Assembly (NCBI GenBank): GCA_026901365.1
Contig: QLOH01000048.1
Location: 2,480,001-2,544,000, forward strand
Length of the DNA: 64,000 nt
Source: Sesbania bispinosa
Lineage: Eukaryota; Streptophyta; Magnoliopsida; Fabales; Fabaceae
Reading direction: 5' to 3'
A program made the position numbers and the translations under genes. Position 1 is the first letter of the stretch. Each line of letters starts with the position of its first letter. Of the stretch, positions 33,422 through 45,968 are shown in pieces. The notes beneath the pieces are model-generated. The model was not told the DNA's origin. It was given only the letters and a program-made list of their open reading frames with translations, and searched no databases.

Positions 33422-36156
33422 AGTTCAATCCATTGGACTGTGGTTAGATTAGTTGTCCATAACTATTATGATCTTGCAGTACGTACTCATTATAGGACTG
33501 ATCACTCCTATTGTGTGTGCGATGTACACGGAGATTATGGTTATTATGAGTAGGATACCTTGGTCGGAAGTTAGGATACTTACTAATAAGGTTAGAGCCA
33601 CCATCTTGTATTAGAAAGAGAGTAACCTGAGTTTATTCCTAAGAACAATATACTCACCATAGAAGCTTTATAGAATGTAACCCTAGAGCCTAGTGAACAT
33701 TAGGCATCTGAGGTAGTTAGTTAAGATAGATTCATTACTTGTGAAGGTTGGTTTGTTGTTTGACTTATAATGTGGTCTTAATGTGTAACTTGTATAATTT
33801 GAATGTTTTGTGTGTCTTGCTTTGATTGTAATGTTGGTTTGTTTGAATGGTTTATGACTTATTATATTAGAGTGTGTATGCTCACTAGGTAGCAGTCCAC
33901 ATAGTTAAAATTTCTTTTATGCAAACACTTGTTAAAGGTCACACTAGAGGGAATATGGGAATGTTAGTTCATATTGGGATAGCTACCCTACTTAGAGTGA
34001 ACCAGAGCTTGCTTAGGCATATGAGAGGAATATGAACCATTAGGAAGGTGTGAAGATTGAAAAGAATGTTATAGGTCCAAGATATACCCTAACTTAACAA
34101 CATAGTGCGAATATCATGGACATTTAAAGACATAAGCTGGGAAGGGCTAAGGAAAGAGATTTCTTTTGAAATGATATAAGAATAGGTGTACCCCCTTAGT
34201 CATCTTGTGGTAGTCAGGAGTCTTGCAGTATGGGTAGTAAGTTTCAGTTACCTAACACCTTTTGTCTTACCATGACTTGCAATCAGCAAGGTCTTTCAAC
34301 CTTATCGAGTGGGTAGCTTGTAACGGGACAATCATACCTTAACTTTTTCTTTTCCACTCTTAGAAAACACTTAGTAACCTGTAGGGGCAACGTCTTATAA
34401 CCCTAAAAATCTAGAAATTCCAAATAAGAACACTTCATCCATACCTTCATTTAACCATATCGGTTTTAACCACGAGGACTCGGAGAAGTACTCAGGGAAA
34501 AGAGTAAGGTAAGGGTCCATGGTTAGGGTAGTGAGAACAAGCCAGATTTTTATCTGAAAACCAACTCAGTAGGTATACCATCCATAGTCACACATTTAAA
34601 AACCTATTAGTACCAATGGAGAGAACCTTAGTCACAACTCTTTTAGAGGGGAGGGATTTTAGTCAAGGAAGTTAAGAGTTCTAGTACAAATTGCATAAGG
34701 TAGAGTAGATTTAACCACGAACCTAAGTAAGAAAAAAAGAAGTTTTCAATTAAGTCATATTTAGGTTAGCCATGTAGAAAAGAACTAGGGATCACCTGAG
34801 GGAACTGTTAGGTAGATAGTAAGTGAATCAAACACCTTAGTTAAAAATAATAAAGTAGCGGAAATATTATAGACATCTCAGAATTAATTAGAGAAGGGGA
34901 GGAAGTTATAATTGGGGTCCTAATGGAAAATGAGTAGAACAAGTAGATTAACAGACAACACTAGAGCTAGTCAAGGAATTATCAAGCAACTATAAATGTT
35001 TTCCACCATCCAATCACCTAACTTTAGTTGTGAAATACCATGAGGGAAATACCATAACCCCAAACCATACATGTTTAATGTTGTAATTACAACCATACTT
35101 ACCTGGGTCATCACTCACCTGGAAAAACGCATCATAACCCTTATGGAGTAGTGTGGAACCTATATGTCAGTATTCCAAACAGAAATAAGAAACTTTATAA
35201 CACCTTTTAATAAAAATAACCCGAGAGCTTAGAAAGCGGGGAGCATGAATTAGTTTAGAATTTTGAATGTAAGTTTGGTACCTCCAAGGAGGAATCAAGA
35301 TTTAGAACCCTGAAGGATGTTAGGGAGGGCCTGAAGCCTTAAGGGGGGGTAACCTTATAGAAAGGACATAGGAAGCCACAAAAGGAACTCAATATGCTAG
35401 CACACCTAACTTTTATCTAGCTTGAAAGTTAGATTTAAGAATGGGTAGTTAGATTCATCCTAAAGGGTCAGGAACAATGGAAGGTTTGTAGGATCGCGCA
35501 TCAGGTTAGAACGCCAAGATTTTAGATTCCTTACTCCTAGGAGAACCAGAGTGGGGATAAAACTCTAAGCCACCTTCCTTTTTTAGAAACTTAGAGCCAA
35601 GCTAAGTACGAGCCCTAACCGGTAGAGTGGATAAGAATAGGGAAGGATCCCATTAGGGGGAATTAGGAAATTAGTGAGTTTACCGTGATCATGCCATGGC
35701 CCGTAGGTCTTTTTACTACGTTCATGGCGTGAGTGTGTTGCTAGAATTTTCAATGTTTTCTTAGAAGAGTGTGAACCGTCCGTCACACTGTAGTTTGATG
35801 TTACTTGTGTGACTGTGTGAACTTAATTCCTCGGACATGACGTGAGTGTTGGATTAATTCGTCAACACAAACTTAGTGATTCGAGGGAATGAGTAATTAT
35901 GTGTGCATGACTTATTGTAAGTAATATAGTAGGACTTAGAATATAATCATGTAAATCACTTAGAATCTTCTCAAACTTAGTTAGATCATTAAGAACATAT
36001 GACTTGAAACCAACTGGTAGTTGATGGATTTGGGTATGGAATTAGGGTCCTTACTTAGTGGATGTGTGAAATCTATTCCTATTAATAGATTTTATCTAGT
36101 GTGTTGTTTAACTAAGCCGGTCAAGTATACTCAAATAGAGTAGAAAGTTTATTCAT
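33422..36156 (+). other. decayed interior of the Tekay-like element
   Basis: About 2.7 kb of sequence with no long open frame and no gag, protease or RT motif that I can recognise. Leader words near 33430-33700 are shared with the related minus-strand element. Confidence 0.6.
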
Positions 36157-36880
36157 GTGTCTTTTGTGATGATACATGAAAGGAGTTTGTTAGAGAAGTT
36201 CAGAAACCTAAGTTTAGGTGTAGTAATTAGAGGGCATAGTGCCAGACTTCATTTAAAAGAGATCACTAATGAGCTAAGAGCTCTAATCAGGGAGGCTCAG
36301 AGTTGGACTCAAGTCTCCAAGAGAAGAGACAACAATTAGGGTTTTCTGAATCAGAAGATGGGATTATTCTCTTCCAAGGGAGAGTCTGTGTCCCTAAGGA
36401 GGGTAGCCTCAGACAATAGGTATTAGAGGAAGCTCATAGAGGTAAGTTTTCTATACATCCTGGCTCTACCAAGATGTATAAGGATTTGAAGAGAGATATA
36501 GCAGATTATATTTCTAAGTGTTTAGTGTATAAACAGGACAAAATAGAACATCAAACCATCAGGAACCCTTTTACCATTAGAAATCTCTGAGTGGAAGTGG
36601 AAGAGTATAGTTATGGACGTTGTGGTAGGATTGCCTCGTGCCCAAACTAGTTTTGATGTTATCTGGGTGTTCAAGGACCGACTGACCAAGTCAGCTCACC
36701 TCCTACCAGTTAGGAGTACCTATTCCCTTAGCAAGATTAGTAGAGTTGTATGTTAGGGAGTTTTTCACTCCATGACATTCCCTCTAACATCATATTAGAT
36801 AGGGACCCTAGGTTCACTTCTAGGTTCTGGAATGCACTTCACCAGGCTTTCGGGAACGACCTTCAGAACTTTTAGTTGAG
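36157..36880 (+). pseudogene. int: RNase H-integrase region relic of a Tekay-like chromovirus
   Basis: The first part (36157-36339) reads as the linker between RNase H and integrase in Tekay-type pol. The next segments show an integrase zinc-domain remnant around SIHPGSTKMYKDLKRDIADY (36450-36510), then EWKWKSIVMDVVVGLPRAQT (36590-36650) with the first catalytic Asp, FKDRLTKSAHLLPVRSTYSL (36670-36730) and, in another frame, LDRDPRFTSRFWNALHQAF (36790-36850), the region of the second Asp. Multiple frame changes and stops are present. No catalytic Glu region or chromodomain is recognisable before the polypurine tract. Confidence 0.8.
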
Positions 36881-36929
36881 GTAGTCTTTAATTCTGCTTT
36901 CTCAAACAATTTTGAGGACAAAATTGCTT

Positions 36930-36943
36930 GAAGGGGGGTAGAA
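36930..36943 (+). other. polypurine tract of the Tekay-like element
   Basis: GAAGGGGGGTAGAA directly precedes the 3' LTR start TGTAACATCCC. Confidence 0.85.
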
Positions 36944-39042
36944 TGTAACATCCCGCAAACTAGGAACTTTAAAAACTCATTAGGCTGAAAATAAGTGAAT
37001 TAATGTATTAGAGACTAAGGGAAGGTAAGCTGAGGAATTAAATGTTAAAACTTAGTTGTAAAACCAAGTTCAGGATTTTGTCCAAGTAAAATTAGTAAAT
37101 TTGGCTTGCTGGTAATCGATTACAGAGAGTTTGTAATCGATTACCAGAGAACTGAGCTTTTGGTAATCGATTACCAGGAGTTTGTAATCGATTACCTGAG
37201 AGCAGTATTGGTAGTAATCGATTACCCGAGAGCTGAATTTGTGGTAATCAATTACCAGAAGTTGTAATCGATTACCGGTTTGCCAGAAAGGGTTTTTAGT
37301 GTTATTTTCGCTGCAGGTAATCGATTACAGTGGGTCTGTAATCGATTACCATAAGTAAAATGCGCTAAAACCAGCAACTTAAAACATAACTCATTCATTT
37401 CTTTCTTTTCCTAAAAAGACCTAGAGAGAGAGAGGATTCTAGAGAGAGGTTTCACAATCAAGGCTTGGAGAAGGAGAATCGAGGCAAGGAAACTACTTCA
37501 TCTACCTTCTCAAGTGGGATTTCACTCTTGGATGAGTATAACTCACTTATATGATAGAAAATATCTATCTCCTACTTTGCATGAACCCTCCCCTTTCTCC
37601 CCCTTTCTTGATGATGATTGATTCTCGTTTGGATTGGTGTATTCATGTTGTTTGAAGTAATTATCGATAGATTAAGCATATGAGTATAGAATCGAGCGTC
37701 GAAATCCTTAGTTTCGAAGTTTTTGAAACTATCGAAACTATCGAAACTATCGAATTCCCTCGATTGTAACTCATATTGTTAGTTGAATTGATTATAGTTC
37801 TTTGTTTAACGTTATTTCATATATTGATGTGGTTGTTTTAGAGTTTGAATTGAAATGTGGGACTGCTATTCGTAGAATCGAAACTAGCCATATTTACGAA
37901 ATTGTCGTTATGCTCAATATATGAACCCAACTCCTTGATCTCCCTTTCTATTTAGTTATTTCGATGATCTAGTAACGTTTGCTCAGGATTGGGTGATTGG
38001 TAGTAAGTTTTGCATTGAAATCCTTAGAATGTCATTTGTTGATTTCATGGAGATTATGTACATTGAGTAATATAAGCCAGTTTCGGCTCATGGAGTTAAT
38101 TAAGTCAACCTTTGCGCTGTCGAGTTAAAAATCAAGTAAGTAAGTAAACACGACTTCGGTCCAGTTTAGGTGGGATTCGTCCCCGGGAAAGCCGGTTCCC
38201 ATAGTCTGAGCTCAGGTCTAACTCTAGAAGTGATAAGATCATGCTGCTGGGCACAGCAGTGAGTGCAATCACGAGCATCATAACTTGCATTACTCAACAT
38301 TTCATAGTAATCGAATTATGTGTTGCTTTTAGTTTGACATTGACTAATGGTAATCACGTGTTATGTATTTGGATTCATGAAAGTGTAAGATATGAAGTTT
38401 TGTTGAATCATTAAGTTGTCATTGATATCTGCTCCCTGCATTCGTGCATGTGGTTGTATTCACTGAGATTATTATCTCACCCCACGTTTCGGGGATTTAC
38501 TTTAGTTGTGCATGTACTTTTGTTGATGTTGAGGCAGTTATGGTGAGAATGGAGATGAATCTTACTTCAGTTGGAAGATTCGTTAATAGGATTAGTCCCT
38601 AATGTATTTGTAGCTGTTATTTGGTTACTCATTTAGGTCTATTGTTGTATCTTGTATAAATATAATTAATTTCTTAGTTGGCCATTGAGGCCTAGTTTTA
38701 ATGCTGTGATAGGTTTTAAATATTGAGATGTACTGGTTTTGCTGATTTTCAGGTGAAGCATAATTCTGGTAATTGTCCGGTTTTTAGGGGAGACTCTGCC
38801 GAATTTTCGGTATGAGTTCACTGAATCACACTTCTCCAAGTGTGGATTCGTCCCTAAATTTAAGTAAGATTTACTCTTATTTATAAATTTTGATGTTGTA
38901 TTGTAAATTGCTTAAGCTAATCGTTGCAAAGTTTAAGTGAATGTGTGGTGATATCGAAAATTTAACGAAATGATTTCAAGAACTTCGGGGATAGTGTCTC
39001 CAACGGGCATTATTTCTGAGGGTTAGAAATTAGGGTGTTACA
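36944..39042 (+). repeat. 3' LTR of the Tekay-like element at 31.3-39.0 kb
   Basis: 2099 bp, starting TGTAACATCCCGCAAACTAG and ending TTAGGGTGTTACA, followed by the target duplication GTTCA. It differs from the 5' LTR by scattered substitutions and short indels, including loss of one palindrome unit near 37215. Confidence 0.92.
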
Positions 39043-39047
39043 GTTCA

Positions 39048-39799
39048 CATCCACACCCCTAGATCTGCAGAGGGTCGTGATGAGTGCAGGGGAAACCTAA
39101 ACTGATTCTGGTAGTGGGAGTGCGGCGCGTGATAGTGGAGATGAAATAAGCTATCTTCTGAGTGATGACCCTGGAGATATCCACATCACCACCTGTTGAG
39201 GATGGTGTGGATGAGGTGTGCCACTGACATCTGAATGTCAGATACATGATCGGTGGGTGTGACATTAGCAAGGATTAGCACGTCCACATCCTTGCTAAAG
39301 CTGTCATGTGCCGTCTGAGGATGTGAGAAGCCTGACCAGAAGAATTCTTCTCGAAGGAATATCCTGGTAAGCACAAAGTCTGGGCAGTAGCCAAATCCCA
39401 CAGGTCATAGCCACCAAACCCTACCTCTCTCATTCGGAGCTGATACTGGCAATGGGTGCTGGGTACTGGAGTAGTGCATTGATTGCGTCGCAATCAAACC
39501 TAATCTCAATGCCCCTTACAAATGATATTATGTCTGGTCCATGGGCATTGGCATAGAACTCCCTCACCAGAGTGGGAACAAAATGACTGTCTGGGCTGCT
39601 GAGGCGCACCCAGTTTCTCCTGTGGATCTCTGATCTGAACTCCTCAAACTCATCTGGATGGAGTCTGACAGGTCTCTCCTTGATGAAGTTACAGTCCTGT
39701 ATGTCACTGTAAGCTTCTGCAGCCTTGATGTCCCGGAACCTGTGAGGGTCAAACTCAATGTCCTCCTGTGATGGCTGGCGAGGTCTCTTGCCCTTTTGG
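39048..39799 (-). pseudogene. middle part of the Athila-like third ORF (putative plant transposon protein domain)
   Basis: The open stretch from 39799 leftward reads QKGKRPRQPSQEDIEFDPHR and FIKERPVRLHPDEFEEF, then HFVPTLVREFYANAHGPD, VRGIEIRFDCDAINALLQYP. This pattern is the plant-specific domain annotated as putative plant transposon protein (Pfam Transposase_32 family), known in the third ORF of Athila-type elements. After a frame change near 39440 further segments (SHILRRHMTALARM, NVTPTDHVSDIQMSVAHLIH) continue the family pattern. The N-terminal codons are at 46333-46385 and the C-terminus at 30857-31308, displaced by two later insertions. Confidence 0.75.
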
Positions 39800-39804
39800 G
39801 CACT

Positions 39805-40665
39805 TGATATGAATCCGGGGGGGGGTGGATTCATTTTACGGATCTATCTAGGTTGAAATGCTCATAAGTAGGAATTTTGGGAATGGTTAAAACGAGAAAA
39901 TGGAAAAAGGTAAGAAGTGGAATGGAATTTGATAGACGTCACACTTTCAAGGATGAAAGATAAGCCTAAGAGTTATACACACAAAGGGATGAAGGACCTT
40001 TTGATAAAACTCAATTTCTTGATAAACAAGAGAATAAGAGAAACACTCTCCAATTTCTTAAAATTTCTGAATTAACTTGTCTTGTAAATTCTGCATGCAT
40101 GATGCGCTCCTTTTAAAGGTGCCTACCAATCCTTGCATGGCTTTCATATTCAGCCACTTAATTCTCCTAATAATTCTATTAAAATTTAGAAACTAACTAC
40201 CAATAAGAAATTAAACTAATCAGCCTATAACTACCCATGTAGCCCCATTTATTCCTACTAATAGAAAATAAACTTAGATAATAAAACTACCAGCAATATT
40301 CAGCCCACAATCTCCACATGTAACCGCCACAATTACAAGTAAATTTGTAACAACCAACAAGATTAAAGTTACATAATTCAGCCATCAATTGGTCGCCCCT
40401 TAGGAGAAACATAACGGCTCCAATATTGAATTGTGGTTTCTTCATTCAATGTATAACCGCTGCAATTGCAATGCTTGTCTCCCCCCTTAAATTTGTAACA
40501 ACTCTCTTCTTGATGGTTGTAATTTCTTGTCCCCTTGCATTGATTCAGCCGCAACAATTTTTTTTGTAACTGTCCTGACAAAATAAGTCATCCAAATAAC
40601 TCCAAGTTGGCCGCCTACATGTAGCTTCTTGTATAGCCTTCTTATGCCTGGTTGGATTCACATCA
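39805..40665 (-). repeat. 3' LTR of the compact gypsy-type element
   Basis: 861 bp. The + strand runs TGATATGAATCCGGGGGGGG to GGTTGGATTCACATCA. It aligns with 41710-42220 joined to 45974-46332. Confidence 0.9.
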
Positions 40666-40680
40666 TAACCCTCCTTCTTC
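40666..40680 (-). other. polypurine tract of the compact gypsy-type element
   Basis: The - strand reads GAAGAAGGAGGGTTA just before the LTR start TGATGTGAATCC. Confidence 0.75.
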
Positions 40681-41426
40681 GAGAAGATTCGTCCCGAATC
40701 GTAAAGCTTTATTTATTTGCTTAATTTAATTCACTAACTACTGCAGAAACTCAAAAGCTTCCTCCTGGATCAAATACAACTTGAATAAATTCAGATTTGT
40801 TCCTTTCCAATGGTTGCAATCCGTGGAGCACCTTTCTTGTCAACATTCCCTCACCTTCCTGCAATCAATAATGATTACCCAATACACAAAGTATGCAAAA
40901 TTTCTTTGTCAAACACATATGATTCAGCCCCAAAATGTTTATAAAAATGTTGCAGCTTGGATACTATTCGTAAAAACAAATAACTCCATGTGTTGGTTTT
41001 TCATCATCCTCAAGAGGTTGTGTTTCAACATCGGGCTGGATGTACAATGGAGCACTTGGAACATATCAACAAGCTTCCTCTTCAAACATAGGGGTTGGTG
41101 TATTGCATTCACATGCCCATCCTCTTGTTCACTGTAATTTAACATTTCAAACAATAGAAGAACAATCGTTAACAAATAAAATTTCCTCCTCGCTCTTTTT
41201 CTCTAGTTCTTTTTCTATTTCTTCCTCTGTTTTCTTCTCTTTCTTTTCTTCTTTTTTCTCTCTCATTTTTGTTCACTCTCTTGCTTCTTTTCTCTCTTTT
41301 CTTTTTCTATTTTCTCCTTCAACTTACATTGATACTCACTGGCTCGACTTTGTTGTCAGAAATTTGAACTTAATCTTACGTCCCTCATGCCTCAAAGAAA
41401 GCGATCGTTCATCAAGATTACGTGTT
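40681..41426 (-). other. interior of the compact element: probable pol 3' tail and Lys/Glu-rich tract
   Basis: Next to the polypurine tract the - strand reads DSGRIFSKKEGYDVNP, the form of the C-terminal end of gypsy polyproteins, running into the LTR. Around 41180-41320 a GAAAGA-rich tract would encode Lys/Glu-rich peptide but has stops in places. I see no RT or integrase. Confidence 0.5.
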
Positions 41427-41695
41427 TTATAACGAAGCCATGACCATCCTAAAAGAAGAATGACAAGAGTCCATGGGAGCGATATCACATAATACTTCTT
41501 TCTCACACTGCCCCACAGTGAATGTGATCCACGCTTGATTCGGATGAAAGCTCGTTGGTAGGTGGAGTTTCTCCACCAATCTTTGACTCACAACATTGTT
41601 GTCGCTTCCATAATCGTATGTAACTATACATGGGTGACCTTTGATAAACACCTTGTATAGTAAATTTCCATCGCCATTCCAAACCCAGAGCCGAA
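41427..41695 (-). pseudogene. pro: gypsy-type protease fragment in the compact element
   Basis: The - strand frame reads VFIKGHPCIVTYDYGSDNNV, then SQRLVEKLHLPT and GQCEKEVLCDIAPMDSCH. This is the retropepsin-like region of gypsy elements (family pattern: KGH..., D-x-GS at the active site, then ...VLCDV.PM..CHILLGRPW). The active site reads DYGS and the final LLGRPW segment is frame-shifted. The frame starts almost at the primer-binding site, so the 5' leader and all of gag are deleted. Confidence 0.72.
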
Positions 41696-41707
41696 GCTTT
41701 GATACCA
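41696..41707 (-). other. primer-binding site (tRNA-iMet-like), compact gypsy-type element
   Basis: The - strand reads TGGTATCAAAGC two bases from the LTR. It differs by one base from the initiator Met primer site TGGTATCAGAGC. Confidence 0.8.
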
Positions 41708-42220
41708 AGTGATTGAATCGGGGGGGGGGGGGGGTGGGATTCGTTTTACGGATCTATCTAGGGCTGGAATGCTCATCAGTAGGAAATTTGGGAATGGTTT
41801 AAAACGAGAAAATGGAAAAAGGTAAGAAGATGGAATGGAATTTGATAGACGTTACACTTTCAAGGATGAAAGATAAGCCTAAGAGTTATACACACAAAGG
41901 GATGAAGGACCTTTGATAAATCTCAATTCTTGATAAACAAGAGAATAAGAGAAACACTCTCCATTTCTTAAAAATTTCTGAATTAAACTTGTCTTGTAAA
42001 TTCTGCATGCATGATGCGCTCCTTTAAAGGTTCATACCAATCCTTGCATGGCTTTTCACATTCAGCCACTTAATTCTCCTAATAATTCTATTAAAATTTA
42101 GAAAACATAACTACCAACAAGAAATTAAACTAATCAGCCTATAAACTACCCATGTAGCCCCATTTATTCCTACTAATAGAAAATAAACTTAGATAATAAA
42201 ACTACCAGCAATATTCAGCC

Positions 42221-45200
42221 TGTAACGCCCGCGTTTTACCAGATTTTGCCGTTTTTGCTGTTTTGAGTGTTTTATTGGATTTTGAGTGATTAAAATTATT
42301 TTAATCATCAAAATTCATATTTCTGGATTCAATTTAATTTCCTATTTTTAGGAATTTTTTTGGAATTTTGGGTTTTTTTATGAAAAATGACCTTTTGCCC
42401 TCCTGTCTCTTGAACCGGGCCCGAATACTCTTGATCCGGGCCAGAAAATTTGCACAACTCTTCCTTTCCTCCTTCTAGAAACCGTGCATGTGTGTGTGTG
42501 TTGCATGGGAGACACTTGTCTCTTCCTTCCTTCCTTCCAAGACAAGTGTCTAGCTTAGGAAAATTATGGTATTAAACATTAAAACATTTATTCATTTTCC
42601 TTTCCTAACATGCAAGGTCTCCATTTTTCTCTCATTTCTTCTCTTCTCTTCCTCTTGAAGACGTGAACACTCTCTCAAATCCTCCATTTTTCTCCAAACA
42701 CTTTCAAGCCTAAGGTTCCATCTTTGAACCCTAAGCTTAAACACTAAGCCTTTTAGCCTTGCAAAGCTCTTGTTGGTGACTCAAAGGAGGGATTTTTGGG
42801 CTATTTTGTGAGCTGTTTCTGCACCTCATTCTTGAGGAAATTTCATAGGTAAAGGGGGGAGAACTTGAACTCTAGTAGGCTTTGTAACTAGAGTCAAGGA
42901 TTTACCCTTGAATCCTTGCTTTTCTAACCTTGTTTTTACTTGAAAAATCATCTTTTTGGAACTTCTTTTGAATGTAGATTTTCGGATCTATTGAGCTGGG
43001 TTGTGATTGATGTTTGCATGTTTTTTTTATGCTTGAAATGTGTTTAATTGATGGATTTGGATGCATGCAAGCCAAGCTAAAATTTTTGCAAAATTTCTTC
43101 TCCCTTTTTCCTTGATGCTCTCGGCCAAGAGTGAAGATGGGGCTGCATGTATTCTAAAATTGTTTTGATGATTGTAATGTGTTTTAGATGATGATTTGAT
43201 GAACATGCATGTGGTTGGATGGATTTACAAAATTGTTTTGATGATGATACCTTGAAAATAGTGTTTATGAGCTTGAAAAATGGAGTTATGACCTTTAATG
43301 TGTATGTGGATGATTTTGAGTGGATTAGTATGATATTTGGCATTTAGATTGTTTGTTGATGAATGTGTGAAGTTTTGGTGAAGATTGGATGTTGTGAAAA
43401 ATTTGAAGTTTTGGATGAACATTCAAGGTTGTTCTTGATGTTCATGAGTGTTCTTGATGAAACTCATCAAGAATGTCCTTTTGATCCTAAAAGATCAAAA
43501 GGATGTTTAAAACATGTTTTTGGGCTAAATTGGCCCAAAAGGACTAAAGAATAAATTTGTAACAAAAAGGACTAAATTGCAAATAAGATAAGTTTTTAAA
43601 TTAAGTAATTAAATTCGGATTTTTATTTTAACTAAAATAAAAATCTATTTAAAAGTCACATTTTTTATTTATTAGGAATAAAAATGGGCTCTCATGAGCC
43701 CAATAACCTTAGGCTTTTGTTTAGTCCCAAAGCCTTCAAAAGAAAGTCAAAACTACTCCATTTAAAAGACAACTAAAAATAATTCATGGCTTAGGCTTAG
43801 ATTAGGGTTGAACTTCAACACCAATCTAAGTTGTGAAAAATTAATTTTAGGATTAATTAGTAGGCTTAACTAATTTAATCACCTATGTTGATTAGCCTAA
43901 ATTACTTAGGTTAACTAATAATTAATTAAGTCTAAAGATAATTAATATTAATATAAGTGTTAATTAAGTAATTAATCTCTAAGACGGTCAAAACTAATTA
44001 ATTACAATTTAACCTTAATCAAGCATAATTAAAAACCCTAATCCAAGATTAAGGAAGAGATTAAGGGATAATTAGAAACTAATTAGGATCTTAAGTAAGG
44101 ATTAAGACTTAATTAAAGAAGGATAGATTAATTGAAATTCGATTAATGAAGACTAGTTATGATTAAAGGTTAAGCCTAATCTTAATTAGTCATACAAATA
44201 GAATTAGGATTAGTAATGCCTTTCATAGACATATCCATAAGCCTTAGTAAATTGTAGGACTTAAGTGAACATGATTATTAATAAAGCTAGCACAAGACAC
44301 CTTAAAAGATTATAACCAAACACTTTCTCTCTACATAAAACTTGAGAAGCTTGGCAGAGAGTGTGATTTGGTTTTCCTCAAAAGAACGACCTTGAATCTA
44401 CAGGGTTGCACCACGATAAAGTGGTGACGTAAAAAGATTCAATGGGCTTGTCTGTAAGGATGTAATATTGTAAGTGTTTGCGGTTGTGACATACATCATG
44501 TGCATCAATAATGATTAAGGTTCAAAAGCCTTACGACCTATATGGCAATACCACTCTAGTACAGTGTGAAACTGGATGGGACGGGTGCACTGGGTTTTGC
44601 AAAGAACACCAGCGGTCCAGTAAAGGAGACCAGCCCTGAGGATGAGTCAGGTCCCGGAATGGCATAAAGTGGCGTAGGCTCGCCCCCTACTGTCGTGCAA
44701 ACGGGGTACAGGCTTGACATCCTGTCGCTCTCAAGTTTTCATAATCAGTGAGTTTGTCTGGAAGTCGGAAAATCGTCTTGGCCAGAGATTGAGCAATGCT
44801 CTTCGTACTATTTGCTAGTACAGACTATACTCCTGATATATTGTACATATATGGTCGAGCAGTTGCTATGTGCTCTGCTTTTGGTGTTGCTTTCCCGGGC
44901 CCTCATGCATTACATATATATAGCATGGTAGCATCAGCTGTATACTTGTGATTGAGATTATGTGGATGTTTGTGAATATTTTATTGATGCTCTAGTTACT
45001 ATGCCCCTACTTGTTATGAGTTCATATGATGTTCTCACCCTTTCTTCTCTGTTTCAATTCTCTGTCGTCGCGTTCTTTCGCCATCGTCAGTCGGTTTGGG
45101 GAGTTTCAAGATGTCGACCATGAGGGTAACGCTGAGATGGGGGCCACGAGGACAGTGGCGGGGTCACGAACATTCCTAGACGCTGTATATTCACAGGGGA

Positions 45201-45968
45201 AGTACACGTCACGATCTCTCACCCTAGCCTTCCCCTTGTGCCAGAGGTGTCACCTCCACAGCCCGTATATTCTGACGCATTTGGCCGTTCCTGTCCGAGT
45301 GAGCCAACCATGATCGTGATTGATGACACTACATCTGAGGAGGAGGACCCAGAGGAAGACCCGAAGGGTGACTCTGAGGATGAGGAGCCGGAAGAGGATT
45401 CTCCCAGTGACAACCCCTCAGAAGACTTTGGGATGATCAACCTCGGGGGTACCGGAGGGAGGAGTTGTGGGTGGATTCCTGCTGAGACGGATGATGACGA
45501 GTAGGATAGCGTAACCGGGGGTAGTCACGAGTCTAGTTAGTAGCAGCTCTGATTTAGTGACCTTTTGTTTTGTTTCGTTTTGGCTGAGGTCTTATTTATT
45601 ATATTCTACTACTAGAACTCTTGTTTTGATAGTGATATTGTTTACTCCGGGATTACTTTGACACTATGGTTCTATATATATGTTATGATGTTTCTTCCCC
45701 ATGATCCCCTTATATCTGTGTGTATGTTGTGTATGTATGTGGAATGATTGAATCGTCTAGATGTTTTTAAAAAAATGAATTTCAGACTTAAGGAAAGGAC
45801 AATTTCATGAATAATTAAAATGGAATTAGAATGCGATTAGTTGATGATGATTAAACTTTTATTTTCAAAAAAAAAAATATTTTCGTATTTTCTAAGTTTT
45901 AAAACAGTAAATTCGACGGTTACGTTTTGCAATGTGATATTCTTAGCGGTATAACTAAGGGTGTCGCA
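42221..45968 (+). mobile_element. probable solo LTR of a chromovirus-like element
   Basis: It begins TGTAACGCCCGCGTTTTACC, ends TAAGGGTGTCGCA, and is flanked by CAGCC on both sides (42216-42220, 45969-45973). I see no internal second copy of the ends, no primer site and no polypurine tract, so a 3.75-kb solo LTR is the simplest reading. The TGTAACGCCC start resembles Tekay/Del-like LTRs. A leader-like CT-rich stretch lies near 42630-42660 and an acidic ORF near the 3' end. Confidence 0.75.
45026..45504 (+). pseudogene. acidic ORF remnant inside the solo LTR
   Basis: Two overlapping frames join near 45235. The first (from 45026) has DHEGNAEMGATRTVAGSRTF and YTSRSLTLAFP. The second reads PEVSPPQPVYSDAFGRSCPS, TMIVIDDTTSEEEDPEEDPK and continues Glu/Asp/Ser/Pro-rich to a terminal ETDDDE and stop at 45502-45504. 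The acidic tail is low complexity. I do not recognise a defined domain. Whether it was ever a protein of the LTR family or part of a captured host gene is unknown. One frameshift separates the parts. Confidence 0.45.

Larger units (their letters stand above)
31309..39042 (+). mobile_element. Tekay/Del-like chromovirus with integrase relic, nested in the Athila-like element
   Basis: LTRs 31309-33406 and 36944-39042 (2.10 kb each) flank a 3.5-kb interior. The target duplication GTTCA is perfect (31304-31308, 39043-39047). An initiator-Met primer site (33410-33421) and polypurine tract (36930-36943) fix plus orientation. Only a decayed integrase remains recognisable near the 3' end; gag, protease and RT are not visible. 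Its leader resembles that of the element at 21764-30006, so the two are sister families in opposite orientation. Confidence 0.92.

Noticed and set aside
41160..41340. CT-rich plus-strand segment of the compact element read as a secreted or membrane protein (41040-41432 +)
   Set aside because: Ser/Phe-rich low-complexity translation opposite a GAAAGA tract. The element's own coding is on the - strand.
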